DNA from: Gemmatimonadota bacterium | GTDB lineage: Bacteria; Latescibacterota; UBA2968; UBA8231 | Length of the DNA: 64,000 bases | Direction of reading: 5' to 3' | Assembly (NCBI GenBank): GCA_018660835.1 | Contig: JABJJN010000089.1 | Span: forward strand, 1 to 64,000 | In this document: piece after piece, positions 18,338 to 26,897 of the stretch | How positions within the stretch are numbered: position 1 is the stretch's first letter | Layout: every line of letters begins with the position of its first letter | Position numbers and translations under genes: made by a program | The notes under the pieces: generated by a model | The model's input: the letters and a program-made list of their open reading frames with translations, nothing else | Told to the model about the DNA's origin: nothing | Database searches by the model: none

Positions 18338-19372
18338 TCAACGCACGGCGTCCGCTGCAGCCATGACGCGCAGGAAATTGCCGCCCCAGATCTTCTCGAT
18401 CTCATCGTCGTTGAAGCCGCGCTGCATGAGGGCGACGGTGATGTCGGGCAGGTGCGAGATATCCCCTGGCACGGGTGCAATGTCCCCCATGCCGTCGTAG
18501 TCCGAGCCGATAGCGACGTGGTCGACGCCGACGAATTCAGCCACATAGGCGATGTGGTCGACGAGGCGATCGAGACTGGCTGCTTCCTGATCGATGAAGA
18601 ATGGCACGAAGGCGATGCCCATGACGCCACCGGCGTCGGCCAGGGCGCGCAACTGGTCGTCGGTGAGGCAACGCCAGTGGCGACCGAGTTCGAACACGGC
18701 GGTGTGGCTCATGACGACGGGCAGCGATGATTGCTCGAGCACCTCGTAGTAGGCGCGGTCATTGATATGTGCCAGATCCGTGACGATACCGAGTTCATTG
18801 CTGGTGGCCAGCACCTGGCGTCCGAAGTCGGTGAGGCCCTGATCGTTCTGGCGCGCGGACACACGCTCGTCAGCTGTGCAGGCACCGAATCGCGCCGCCG
18901 TGCCCTGCAGCATGCCATCCTGATCGCCACCCTCGCCGTGGGTGATGCCCAGCAGGCGAACCCCCAGACGATGATAGAGGTGAATGCGATCCACCTGGCC
19001 ATCGAGCCAGCGTGCCGCGCCTTCGATGGCCATGACCACAGCGACCTGACCGTCGCGGTGTGCGGCCCGTACCTCGGCCTCGGTCAGGGCCAGACGCAGA
19101 TCTGCCGGTGCTGATTCGATCTGGGCCATGGTACGCTGGATCGTCGTCCACACGTCGGCAGTGGGACCGTTGCCGACGATGAACCAGCCGCCATCGAAAC
19201 CACCCTCGCGCATGCGGGGCAGGTCCATGTGCAGGGATGGGTCTTGCTGCTGCCAGGCGAAGGGGGCCTCGCCCCGGTGGGTGCGTTCTACGGGTGTGTC
19301 ATTGTGGCCGTCGAAGACGAGGATCTCTTCGTGCAGTTGCCGGGCTTTCGTTGCTACATCCTGATCGGTCAT
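18338..19372 (-). CDS. Membrane-dipeptidase-like peptidase, family M19
   Basis: A 344-aa protein with binuclear zinc site motifs: VFDGHNDTP (His and Asp), VMAIEGA (bridging Glu), VMSHTAV (His) and HVAIGSDYDGMG near the C-terminus. Family members hydrolyse dipeptides, including D-containing ones. No signal peptide is visible, so it is probably cytoplasmic. It is divergent from the sialidase-fold gene at 19597 across a 224-bp intergenic region with no other feature. 18146-18337 downstream also shows none. Confidence 0.9.
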   Translation of the reverse strand: MTDQDVATKARQLHEEILVFDGHNDTPVERTHRGEAPFAWQQQDPSLHMDLPRMREGGFDGGWFIVGNGPTADVWTTIQRTMAQIESAPADLRLALTEAEVRAAHRDGQVAVVMAIEGAARWLDGQVDRIHLYHRLGVRLLGITHGEGGDQDGMLQGTAARFGACTADERVSARQNDQGLTDFGRQVLATSNELGIVTDLAHINDRAYYEVLEQSSLPVVMSHTAVFELGRHWRCLTDDQLRALADAGGVMGIAFVPFFIDQEAASLDRLVDHIAYVAEFVGVDHVAIGSDYDGMGDIAPVPGDISHLPDITVALMQRGFNDDEIEKIWGGNFLRVMAAADAVR

Positions 19373-19596
19373 GTCGCTCTCCCAAGGACGGCGTTTTGTT
19401 CGGCCGGTCCGTCAAATTACGAGTTGCGACAGAGGCAGCAAATCGGGGCCATCCGAGCGATTGCTCGACCAACAACTCCGTATCGGCTTTGGTGAGGTCA
19501 GGCTTCGGCAACCAGCTTCCCCAGAAGATCTGAAAACATTTATGCTTGCGGCACCGGGCCTGAAGATGCCGTTCTATCAGCACGAGACGAACCGGT

Positions 19597-20652
19597 ATGA
19601 TGAAGCCCATTCATCGGGTGCCAGACTCCATAGAGAAAGGCCTGAGATTCACACGCATGGAAACCCCCACAGAACTATCGAGTAGTCGAAGGATCGTCGC
19701 CGACGGTCGCCACAATGCTTTCGCTGCGTTCGTCCGGTGGCACGGTCTGTACTGGCTGGCCTTTCGCAAAGGCAGTGGCCACATTGCCCGCGATGGCGAC
19801 ATGGTCGTGCAGCAATCAACGGATGCCGAACACTGGGAGCAGAGCCTCACGCTGGATGTATCAGGAGACGATCGTGACGCGCAATTGCTGCCGACCGAAG
19901 GGCGCCTGTTTCTCTATATCAACAGTCTGAACGACGGCGTTTTCCAGACATCCGTGGCTTCGACCGAGGACGGCATCCGATGGAGCGACCCACAACCGAT
20001 CTACCGGTCCGGGTACATTCTGTGGAAACCCGTCATCCATGAGGGGCGCTACTATGCGGCTGCCCATCGTCCTGGGCCGCCCGAGCATCGCGAGGTTCAC
20101 CTGGTGACATCAGAGGATGGGATCTCATGGCAGAAGATCTCCACCATCCGCGCCGGCCAGGGCGAGAGCGAAACAACGCTGCTCTTTGGCCGCCACGGAG
20201 AGCTGACGGCCTTCCTGCGATCGGAGGTCACTCTCGGCGGGGCGATTCTCGAATCCGAGCCACCCTATGCCCATTGGACAGAACGCCCTGCCGGTGTGCA
20301 TCTGTCGGGGCATGCGGTGTACACGTTTGAGGGGGTGACCTATCTAATGGGTAGACTTCTGGCTTACGAACCGGCCGCCGATCCTGCCACCCTGCGGGCC
20401 GATCTCGCCGGCAGATCGCTGCATCAGGCGACGATCGTCTACATCTACGACGAGGGCCAACTACACCCATATTGCCGGCTGGGTCCCCTCGCCGGTAATC
20501 ATGACAGCTCCTATCCGGCGGCCGTGCAAGATGAGGATGGGATGTTGATTGTCTATCATCGCGCCGCCCACGAATTCGCGGGAGAGCATCGAACCAGAGA
20601 CGCGGCGGATCTCTTCCTCAGTCGTGTGCCCCTGCAATCGAGTGCACAATGA
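19597..20652 (+). CDS. Sialidase-fold (BNR-like) hypothetical protein
   Basis: A 351-aa protein with propeller repeats resembling Asp boxes: STDAEHWEQS, STEDGIRWSDP and TSEDGISWQK. The fold suggests a glycan-active or glycan-binding protein, comparable to but distinct from the one at 5514-6797. ATG 19597 and ATG 19657 are both possible starts; neither has a clear Shine-Dalgarno sequence, and the shorter form starts at METPTEL. There is no signal peptide. It is transcribed alone. Confidence 0.65.
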   Translation: MMKPIHRVPDSIEKGLRFTRMETPTELSSSRRIVADGRHNAFAAFVRWHGLYWLAFRKGSGHIARDGDMVVQQSTDAEHWEQSLTLDVSGDDRDAQLLPTEGRLFLYINSLNDGVFQTSVASTEDGIRWSDPQPIYRSGYILWKPVIHEGRYYAAAHRPGPPEHREVHLVTSEDGISWQKISTIRAGQGESETTLLFGRHGELTAFLRSEVTLGGAILESEPPYAHWTERPAGVHLSGHAVYTFEGVTYLMGRLLAYEPAADPATLRADLAGRSLHQATIVYIYDEGQLHPYCRLGPLAGNHDSSYPAAVQDEDGMLIVYHRAAHEFAGEHRTRDAADLFLSRVPLQSSAQ

Positions 20653-20898
20653 CATCTTCCACACCGGCCAATCTCCGTCTTGGTCCCCGGGTTCTTCTTC
20701 GTCAACGGCCATTGAGGCCACCAGCTGAGGCGGGGTAAAGCTCGAGATTGGGCGACGTTAGTTCCGTGTTCCAGTGGCTAGATGAATTCCGCTCGCAGCA
20801 TCTCTCCCGGGTGTGTCGGGTCTCGATCCGTCGACAGTCGGCGCGAGATGAGTTTCTCTGCCGGACGGGTCCCGACGGTGGTACTCGGGCGACGGTCC

Positions 20899-21096
20899 CT
20901 GCTCGCCTCGTCGGCGCAGCCCAATCGAGGGTTGCATTCACGCCGGCAGATTCCCGAATTACATAAGCTGACCCAGAGACCCGGGCAGTTTCGGGGCTCG
21001 ACAACCAGGTGACCCACGCCCAACCACCAGCCCCCCTTCCAAGTCCCCCGAGCGTGCGCAACCTCGAGATTCGGGCGCAGCCGCCGAGGCGAGCAG
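20899..21096. repeat. MITE-like element, copy C (about 198 bp)
   Basis: The left terminal inverted repeat is 20899-20930 and the right one 21062-21096, with the same ends as copy A (CTGCTCGCCTCG reading inward from each side). The interior is highly similar to copy A. The element lies in the 590-bp gene-free stretch between the sialidase-fold gene and ilvD; 20653-20898 shows nothing recognisable. The second-family repeat lies 23 bp to its right. Confidence 0.75.
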
Positions 21097-21119
21097 CCCC
21101 CCGATCCCCCATCTCACCC

Positions 21120-21193
21120 GGAGCCGAATCACCACCCAACGAACTGCCCCACTGCCGGGCGACGGCCTCGATCCATATCTTCGTTTGAGCTAC
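21120..21193. repeat. Short dispersed repeat, second family (copy 2)
   Basis: About 74 bp, beginning GGAGCCGAATCACCACC and ending CGTTTGAGCTAC, similar to 6985-7054. It sits about 50 bp upstream of ilvD, so it may contribute to the ilvD leader. It is not itself palindromic and no coding reading is shared by the two copies. Confidence 0.65.
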
Positions 21194-21242
21194 TCGACAA
21201 TTCAACGACTCGACCATTCACCGATCTACGGAAACGACTGCA

Positions 21243-23108
21243 ATGACACCGACTCCCTATCGTTCCGCCGCCACCACCCAGGGCCGCCGCATGGCCGGTG
21301 CCCGTGCGCTGTGGCGCGCCACCGGCATGAAGACGGAGGACTTTCAGAAACCCATCGTCGCCATTGCCAACTCCTTCACCCAGTTTGTCCCTGGCCACGT
21401 GCACCTGCACCCGATCGGGCAAAAGGTGAAGCAAGTCATCGATGCAGCCGGTGGTTATGGAGTCGAATTCAACACGATCGCCGTCGACGATGGCATCGCC
21501 ATGGGGCATGATGGCATGTTGTATTCGCTGCCGAGTCGTGAGTTGATTGCCGACTCCGTCGAATACATGGTCAATGCGCACAAAGCGGATGCGCTGGTCT
21601 GTATCTCCAACTGCGACAAGATCACACCGGGCATGCTGCTGGCGGCGCTGCGCTTGAATGTGCCAACGATCTTCGTCTCTGGAGGCCCCATGGAAGCGGG
21701 GCGCGAAGAGCTGGAGACGGGTCCGGCAAAACTCGACCTCATCGATTCGATGGTCGCTGCTGGTGATGACAGTGTGTCCGACGCGGATCTCGAGAAGATG
21801 GAAGCTGCCGCCTGTCCCACATGCGGATCCTGCTCGGGAATGTTCACCGCCAACAGCATGAACTGCCTGAATGAGGCGATCGGTCTCGCCCTGCCGGGCA
21901 ATGGCACAGTACTGGCGACGCATGAACTTCGCTGGTCATTGTTCGAAGCGGCGGGACAGCGAATCGTCGAGATGGCGAAGGCCTACTATCGCGGTGGCGA
22001 CAGTTCGGTACTGCCACGCTCCATTGCCACCTTCGAAGCCTTTGAAAACGCCATGGCCCTCGATATCGCCATGGGCGGTTCGACAAATACAGTGCTGCAT
22101 CTGCTGGCGATGGCACAGGAAGCAGAAGTCGATTTCACCATGGCTGACATCGATCGGCTGTCACGCAAGGTGCCCTGCATCTGCAAGGTCGCTCCCGCAT
22201 CGCAGGAGTATCACGTGGAAGATGTCGCCTATGCGGGCGGCGTTCCCTCGATCCTCGGCGAATTGGCCAAGGCAGGCCTCGTCCATACCACGACCCGCAC
22301 CGTCGCCGGTGGCACCATGGCGGATCTGCTCGCCAGGGAAGATATCCGCAGTGAATCCGCCAGCGACGACGCACAACAAAGAGCTCGCGTCGCCCCGGGT
22401 GGCGTACGCACGAAGGAAGCTTTCTCACAAGGCAACTATCACGAGACCGCCGACACAGATAGTGAGAACGGTTGCGTGCGCTCTGTGGAACACGCCTACT
22501 CAGCCGATGGTGGACTTGCCGTCCTGTATGGCAACATCGCCGAGGATGGCTGCATCGTGAAAACCGCCGGCGTGGATGATTCAATTCTCGTCTTCGAGGG
22601 GCCGGCGCGGATCTATGACTCACAAGAGGGCGCGATGGAGGCGATACTCACAGATCGCGTCAAAGAGGGTGATGTCATCGTGATCCGGTATGAAGGACCG
22701 AAGGGTGGTCCTGGTATGCAGGAGATGCTCTACCCCACGTCGTACATCAAATCCAAGGGACTGGGCACGAAATGCGCCTTGCTCACGGATGGACGTTTCT
22801 CCGGTGGTACGAGTGGCCTCTCCATCGGTCACGTCTCGCCCGAGGCTGCCGAAGGCGGCGTCATCGGTCTGCTCGAGGAGGGCGATATCGTGCGTTTCGA
22901 CATTCCGAATCGGGGCATCGAAGTGAAGGTTTCCGAGCAGGATCTGGCGGAGCGTCGTGAGCGCATGGAAGCATCAGGCGCCGACGCCTGGAAGCCACAC
23001 AAGCGACGTCGTCCTGTGTCGGCCGCTCTTCAGGCGTACGCGGCGTTGACGACGAGTGCCGCACGCGGTGCCGTGCGCGACGTGACCCAGGTGCAGCGTA
23101 AGAGCTGA
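21243..23108 (+). CDS. ilvD: Dihydroxy-acid dehydratase
   Basis: A 621-aa protein with the IlvD signature: [10 protein letters not shown] (C124) and [16 protein letters not shown] (C191, C194, C197). Near residue 44 it reads [10 protein letters not shown], as in E. coli-type [4Fe-4S] enzymes, rather than the Cys-containing stretch of plant-type [2Fe-2S] enzymes. It dehydrates dihydroxy-isovalerate and dihydroxy-methylvalerate in isoleucine and valine synthesis. The endonuclease/phosphatase-like gene begins at the base after its stop, so the two are probably co-translated. No other ilv gene is nearby. Confidence 0.95.
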   Translation: MTPTPYRSAATTQGRRMAGARALWRATGMKTEDFQKPIVAIANSFTQFVPGHVHLHPIGQKVKQVIDAAGGYGVEFNTIAVDDGIAMGHDGMLYSLPSRELIADSVEYMVNAHKADALVCISNCDKITPGMLLAALRLNVPTIFVSGGPMEAGREELETGPAKLDLIDSMVAAGDDSVSDADLEKMEAAACPTCGSCSGMFTANSMNCLNEAIGLALPGNGTVLATHELRWSLFEAAGQRIVEMAKAYYRGGDSSVLPRSIATFEAFENAMALDIAMGGSTNTVLHLLAMAQEAEVDFTMADIDRLSRKVPCICKVAPASQEYHVEDVAYAGGVPSILGELAKAGLVHTTTRTVAGGTMADLLAREDIRSESASDDAQQRARVAPGGVRTKEAFSQGNYHETADTDSENGCVRSVEHAYSADGGLAVLYGNIAEDGCIVKTAGVDDSILVFEGPARIYDSQEGAMEAILTDRVKEGDVIVIRYEGPKGGPGMQEMLYPTSYIKSKGLGTKCALLTDGRFSGGTSGLSIGHVSPEAAEGGVIGLLEEGDIVRFDIPNRGIEVKVSEQDLAERRERMEASGADAWKPHKRRRPVSAALQAYAALTTSAARGAVRDVTQVQRKS

Positions 23109-23846
23109 GTGCGAATCGTTGGTTGGAATATCCGCGCCGGTGGCGGTCGACGAATAGAGCGGATCGCGCGGGCTGTAGCCAAGTGGGCACCCGACGCGGT
23201 GGCGTTGTCGGAATTCCGCGACACACCACCGAGTCGCGCTCTGGCCGACATGCTGTCACAGCAAGGTCTCGGCTATCAACTCACGTCGAGTGATTGTCAG
23301 GAGCGCGCCCGTAATGCCCTGCTTGTCGCTTCGCGCTGGCCTCTGCGTCGCGTGGCACCTACTCTCGAGTCGAAGGAGCCCGCTGAGCCGTGCCGCTGGT
23401 TGCCTGTCGAAATCGACGCGCCTGAACGATTCATCTTGGGCGCCATGCATGTCCCCAATCGGGTGACGAAGCGAAAGTATCCCTTTCTGGATGCATTGCT
23501 GCAGCAGGCGGCTCGGTGGCAAGACAGCCAAGCGATTCTGATCGGTGACACCAACAGTGGTGTGCCGGGGATCGACGAAGAATCGCCCGCCTTCAATGGC
23601 GTCGAGGGACGGTGGATGGGGGCGATGGAGGTTGCCGGATGGCGCGACGCTTTCCGCGCCCATGCAGGACGCCGCCGCGCCTATACGTGGTATTCACCCA
23701 ATGGCGACAATGGCTTCCGGCTGGATCAGGCCTTCCTCAGCCCGAGTATGGCGGATCGGCTTGTGCGAGCGAAACACGAATGGGCCGGCGGATCACGTCG
23801 ATCGGGTGTCAGTGATCACGCCAACCTCATCGTGGATGTGCAGTGA
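23109..23846 (+). CDS. Endonuclease/exonuclease/phosphatase (EEP) family protein
   Basis: GTG start directly after the ilvD stop; 245 aa. EEP-fold motifs are visible: NIRAGGG near the N-terminus, the metal-binding Glu in LSEFRD, AMHVPN, the catalytic-type IGDTNSG, and a C-terminal SDHANLIVDV. The family includes DNases, phosphodiesterases and sphingomyelinases; the substrate here is unknown. No signal peptide is visible. Confidence 0.85.
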   Translation: MRIVGWNIRAGGGRRIERIARAVAKWAPDAVALSEFRDTPPSRALADMLSQQGLGYQLTSSDCQERARNALLVASRWPLRRVAPTLESKEPAEPCRWLPVEIDAPERFILGAMHVPNRVTKRKYPFLDALLQQAARWQDSQAILIGDTNSGVPGIDEESPAFNGVEGRWMGAMEVAGWRDAFRAHAGRRRAYTWYSPNGDNGFRLDQAFLSPSMADRLVRAKHEWAGGSRRSGVSDHANLIVDVQ

Positions 23847-23928
23847 TCGCACCGGTATGAGTGTATCCGCGAAGTGACTTGAATGGTGAGGACGTGGCAG
23901 CAGCCCAAGAGGGCGATGCCGACACACG

Positions 23929-25020
23929 CTACCGAAACCAGTCGTAGTTCAGACCCAGAGATCGATCCGCCAGGGGTAGATTCACCCGCGCTCCCCCCTG
24001 TAGCGACGACTGCTTGAGGGCTATCTCAACTTCCAGGGCCGTCGCGACTCGACGACCGGAATTCTTCGGCTCATCGAGGTCTCCCGCGAGACAATCCATC
24101 ACATCATTGAGCGAATAAACACCTCCATAGGGCGGCACGAATTGCGGCTTGGGCCAGGGCATTTCCACGCGACCTTTCGTTCCCTCGACGTCATGATCCT
24201 GCCACCAGCGCCAGGCCTCAGTGTAGTCGAAGACGAGTTCTCCTTTTGTCCCCGTCATCCGCAGACCGGGTGCGCCGGCGCGAAAGTGGATGATCAGCCC
24301 GCTGTCGGTGGTCATCATCCCCTGACCGGTGAACTCGTCACTGCCTGACTCGCGGCGGTCGACGTCGCCCGTACCAACGACCCACGCCGGCGAGCTGTCG
24401 AGGAAGTAGGACCAATTCTGGTGTTGGGCTGAGGGTCCACCCGCTTCCATGGAGATGATCTCGCCAATAGCGCCACTGTGCAGCAACGCCTTGGCGCGAG
24501 CAAAAGACGGATGGGTCGTCGAAATCGCCCCACAGCTGAGGGGCACCCCAGCGTCAGCACAGGTTTTCACCATGCGATCTGTCTCTTCGAGGCTGTGCGC
24601 CATCGGCTTTTCCGTGAAGATGCCTTTGGCGCCACATTCGACAGCCAGGCACGTGAGATCCGCCCTGTGCTTGGTGTTGGTCGCGACGGAGACGATGTCC
24701 GGCTTCAGTTCGCGTAACATCTCTTCTGCATCGGTGTAGAGACCTTTCACACCGTAGCGCTGCTCGAATGCATCGAGTCTCTTCTGATCTCGGTCGGCGG
24801 CGGCGACCAATTCGATGTCCGCACGATCCCACAAAGCTTCGGCGTAGGATGTCGGCAGCCCTTCATTCCCTGCGTGTTTGTGATGGTGAAATTTGCGGTG
24901 GATATCGAGATCGGGTGTGGGCCGATCGATGTCGTCTACGTCCCACACACCCGTGCGTTCGGCCAGATCATACAACATCCCCATCCAGCCAAGTCCGATG
25001 ATGGCGGCGCGATATTTCAT
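23929..25020 (-). CDS. Gfo/Idh/MocA-family oxidoreductase
   Basis: ATG at 25020 is preceded by AAGGACG; the open frame extends upstream but has no family residues there. The 363-aa product has an N-terminal NAD(P)-binding fold (AAIIGLGWMG) and the diagnostic EKP motif in IFTEKPMAHSLEE, followed by the C-terminal alpha/beta substrate domain. Such enzymes oxidise or reduce sugars, inositols or their derivatives. It diverges from the GDPD gene; the 270-bp gap between them shows no further gene. Confidence 0.85.
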   Translation of the reverse strand: MKYRAAIIGLGWMGMLYDLAERTGVWDVDDIDRPTPDLDIHRKFHHHKHAGNEGLPTSYAEALWDRADIELVAAADRDQKRLDAFEQRYGVKGLYTDAEEMLRELKPDIVSVATNTKHRADLTCLAVECGAKGIFTEKPMAHSLEETDRMVKTCADAGVPLSCGAISTTHPSFARAKALLHSGAIGEIISMEAGGPSAQHQNWSYFLDSSPAWVVGTGDVDRRESGSDEFTGQGMMTTDSGLIIHFRAGAPGLRMTGTKGELVFDYTEAWRWWQDHDVEGTKGRVEMPWPKPQFVPPYGGVYSLNDVMDCLAGDLDEPKNSGRRVATALEVEIALKQSSLQGGARVNLPLADRSLGLNYDWFR

Positions 25021-25290
25021 GTGTCGTCCTTGGGCAGCGTGGTGAAAGCTTGGGCCGCGTGGTGTGGATTTCGTGTGACCCTCGAGAGGCCATCTGGCGC
25101 ACAAGCATGGAGTCCGGTGTGGCCGCGTCAAGGTCACATGCCGTTCACAATGGCAGCGGCGTCGTTGCTTGCGTATGCTGAAATTCGACGACACCTTGTT
25201 GGCAACCAGAGCGCTGGAGAAACCCACGCGGCAGTCCCGTGGATGATTCGCTTTCGTCCATGACGCGCCGATTTTCGAAGGGACGAGCCC

Positions 25291-26070
25291 ATGTCATTGC
25301 CGAGTCCATTTCGCATCATCGCCCATCGCGGTGCCTCGGGTTATGCCCCGGAAAACACAATGGCCGCTTTTCGTGCCGCCATGACGATGAGTGTCACTGA
25401 AATTGAGACAGACGTGCATTTCAGTCGCGATCGGCAGTTGCTCTTGCTGCACGATGACACACTCGAGCGTACGACCAATGGCAAGGGACGACCGGGTGAT
25501 TTCGACCTGGAGGAACTCAAGTCCTTGGACGCCGGCTCGTGGGCAGACCCGGAAAAGAATGCAGACCTGGCGTGGACATCGGATTTCGCTGGCGAGTCCC
25601 TGATCACTCTCGATGAATTGTTTGCTGAATTCGGCGCTCGACTCACCTACCATGTGGAACTGAAGGATCCGGAATACGGCGTAGCGGAAGCAGTCGCCGA
25701 GAGTGTGGGTGCTGCAGGTCTGGCAACACAGACGTTCGTCACCGGCTTTGAGCGCTCCAATGATTTGCTGCGAGCGCGTAGTGCGCTGCCAGGACTGCGC
25801 ACGACACCCCTGATTCCAACCTCGCGTGATCCGGGCGAGGCGATTGCCACATGTGCCGACGAGGGCCACGACGGCGTCTCGATCCACATCGATGCGGCGA
25901 CGACAGAATTGGTTGAAATCGCCCACGGTGCAGGCCTGGAGATCCGCTGCTGGGGCGTGCGTACGCGAGAATCGATGGCGTCAGGTGCAGCCTGTGGCAT
26001 CAACGGCATGACCATCAATTGGCCTGATTGGCTGCAAGAGTGGGCCGCAACCGAGTCTTCTCGGGCCTAG
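25291..26070 (+). CDS. Glycerophosphodiester phosphodiesterase family protein
   Basis: A 259-aa GDPD TIM-barrel protein. The catalytic His is in IIAHRGASGYAPENTMAAF, metal ligands are in ETDVHFSRD, the second catalytic His in LLHDDTLERTTNGKG, and a Glu in YHVELKD. It would cleave glycerophosphodiesters to glycerol-3-phosphate and an alcohol. No signal peptide is visible, so it is likely cytoplasmic. It stands alone upstream of the exosortase cassette leader. Confidence 0.9.
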   Translation: MSLPSPFRIIAHRGASGYAPENTMAAFRAAMTMSVTEIETDVHFSRDRQLLLLHDDTLERTTNGKGRPGDFDLEELKSLDAGSWADPEKNADLAWTSDFAGESLITLDELFAEFGARLTYHVELKDPEYGVAEAVAESVGAAGLATQTFVTGFERSNDLLRARSALPGLRTTPLIPTSRDPGEAIATCADEGHDGVSIHIDAATTELVEIAHGAGLEIRCWGVRTRESMASGAACGINGMTINWPDWLQEWAATESSRA

Positions 26071-26212
26071 TGCCTCGGCCCAGTATGTCCCTCGAGATGC
26101 TTTGTGCGCCGCATGGAGTGAAAGAGGCGGACTTTTCCCCCCTCTAGGGCGTTGTTTCCATATGTGGCCATCTGCGCGAGGCGGCCCACCAAGGTGCCTT
26201 GATTTGGCACAC

Positions 26213-26248
26213 ATAACATGTTGTAAAAACTACATGTTATAGTTTTTT
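26213..26248 (+). promoter_or_regulatory. Overlapping alternative stem-loops, attenuator-like
   Basis: Two hairpins share bases and cannot form together. Hairpin 1 pairs ATAACATGT (26213-26221) with ACATGTTAT (26232-26240), a perfect 9-bp stem with a 10-nt loop. Hairpin 2 pairs AAAAACTA (26225-26232) with TAGTTTTT (26240-26247), an 8-bp stem with a 7-nt loop ending in a T-run, like an intrinsic terminator. The segment is AT-rich in a GC-rich genome and lies 83 bp upstream of the exosortase cassette. It could instead be an operator (hairpin 1 as a DNA palindrome) or simply the GDPD terminator. Confidence 0.45.
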
Positions 26249-26290
26249 GATTATCTCCGCAAAGTAGGCATGGGCTTTGCAATAAAGTAT

Positions 26291-26320
26291 CCGAATATGG
26301 TGAATTGTATCAAAATTCGG
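26291..26320. promoter_or_regulatory. Inverted repeat just upstream of cassette start
   Basis: CCGAAT at 26291-26296 and ATTCGG at 26315-26320 form a 6-bp inverted repeat with an 18-base spacer, ending 10 bp before the GTG start of the DUF4252 gene. It could be an operator or a ribosome-site-masking hairpin. The evidence is weak because the arms are short. Confidence 0.25.
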
Positions 26321-26330
26321 ATAAACGCCC

Positions 26331-26897
26331 GTGCTGACTCCCCTGTTTCATCGGTGCCTCGACCAGTTTAGCTGGTGCCTCGACCTACCTCGCAGGTGCC
26401 TTGACCTGCTCCGACTCCTGCTTGTCTTCAGCCTGCTCGCCGCACCGGCCTATGCAGGCGACGGCGGCAGCGAGCCGGGACGTCTCGATCTGGTCGCTCT
26501 CGGTTTTGAACCTGTCGTCGAACCGACCGTCGATCTCACAATCGACGCGGCTCAGTTCGCCATTGCGGCTCTCGTCGCGGCAGAAACCGACGCCGACCTT
26601 GCAGCTCTGTTGGGGAATGTGGAGGCCTTCTGCCTGCGCCAGTACTCCCCACCCGATGCGGCGACCTTCGCTGCTGCACAGGTGCTGCCCGCAGCGATCG
26701 TCGCCGATGGCTGGCAACTGGTGCAGGCTGAGACCCAGGGCTCACGGCAGGTCACGGTACATCTGAAACTCGACGGTCTTGTCGTCGGCGGTTTGGCCGT
26801 CATTGCCATCGACGCGGATCGAGAAGTCTCCGTCGCCAACGTCGTCGGCAACATCCAACCGGCTCAGTTAGCCACCCTTGGGCTCCCTCTCCCCTAA
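26331..26897 (+). CDS. DUF4252-like exported protein
   Basis: GTG start; 188 aa. An odd N-terminal lead (residues 8-28) holds three CLD-centred heptads, encoded by a 21-bp tandem repeat (units beginning at 26353, 26374 and 26395). A signal-type hydrophobic core follows (LRLLLVFSLLAAPAYA, cleavage near residue 42). The mature part fits DUF4252: beta-rich, PTVDLTIDA, then LLGNVEAFCLRQY, DGWQLVQAE and the near-terminal VANVVGNIQPAQLATL. Family function is unknown. It overlaps the next gene by about 20 bp, so translational coupling is likely. Confidence 0.7.
   Translation: MLTPLFHRCLDQFSWCLDLPRRCLDLLRLLLVFSLLAAPAYAGDGGSEPGRLDLVALGFEPVVEPTVDLTIDAAQFAIAALVAAETDADLAALLGNVEAFCLRQYSPPDAATFAAAQVLPAAIVADGWQLVQAETQGSRQVTVHLKLDGLVVGGLAVIAIDADREVSVANVVGNIQPAQLATLGLPLP

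Noticed and set aside
21129-21923. 264-codon minus-strand open frame over ilvD
   Set aside because: Antisense to the conserved iron-sulfur region of ilvD; composition is that of a shadow frame.
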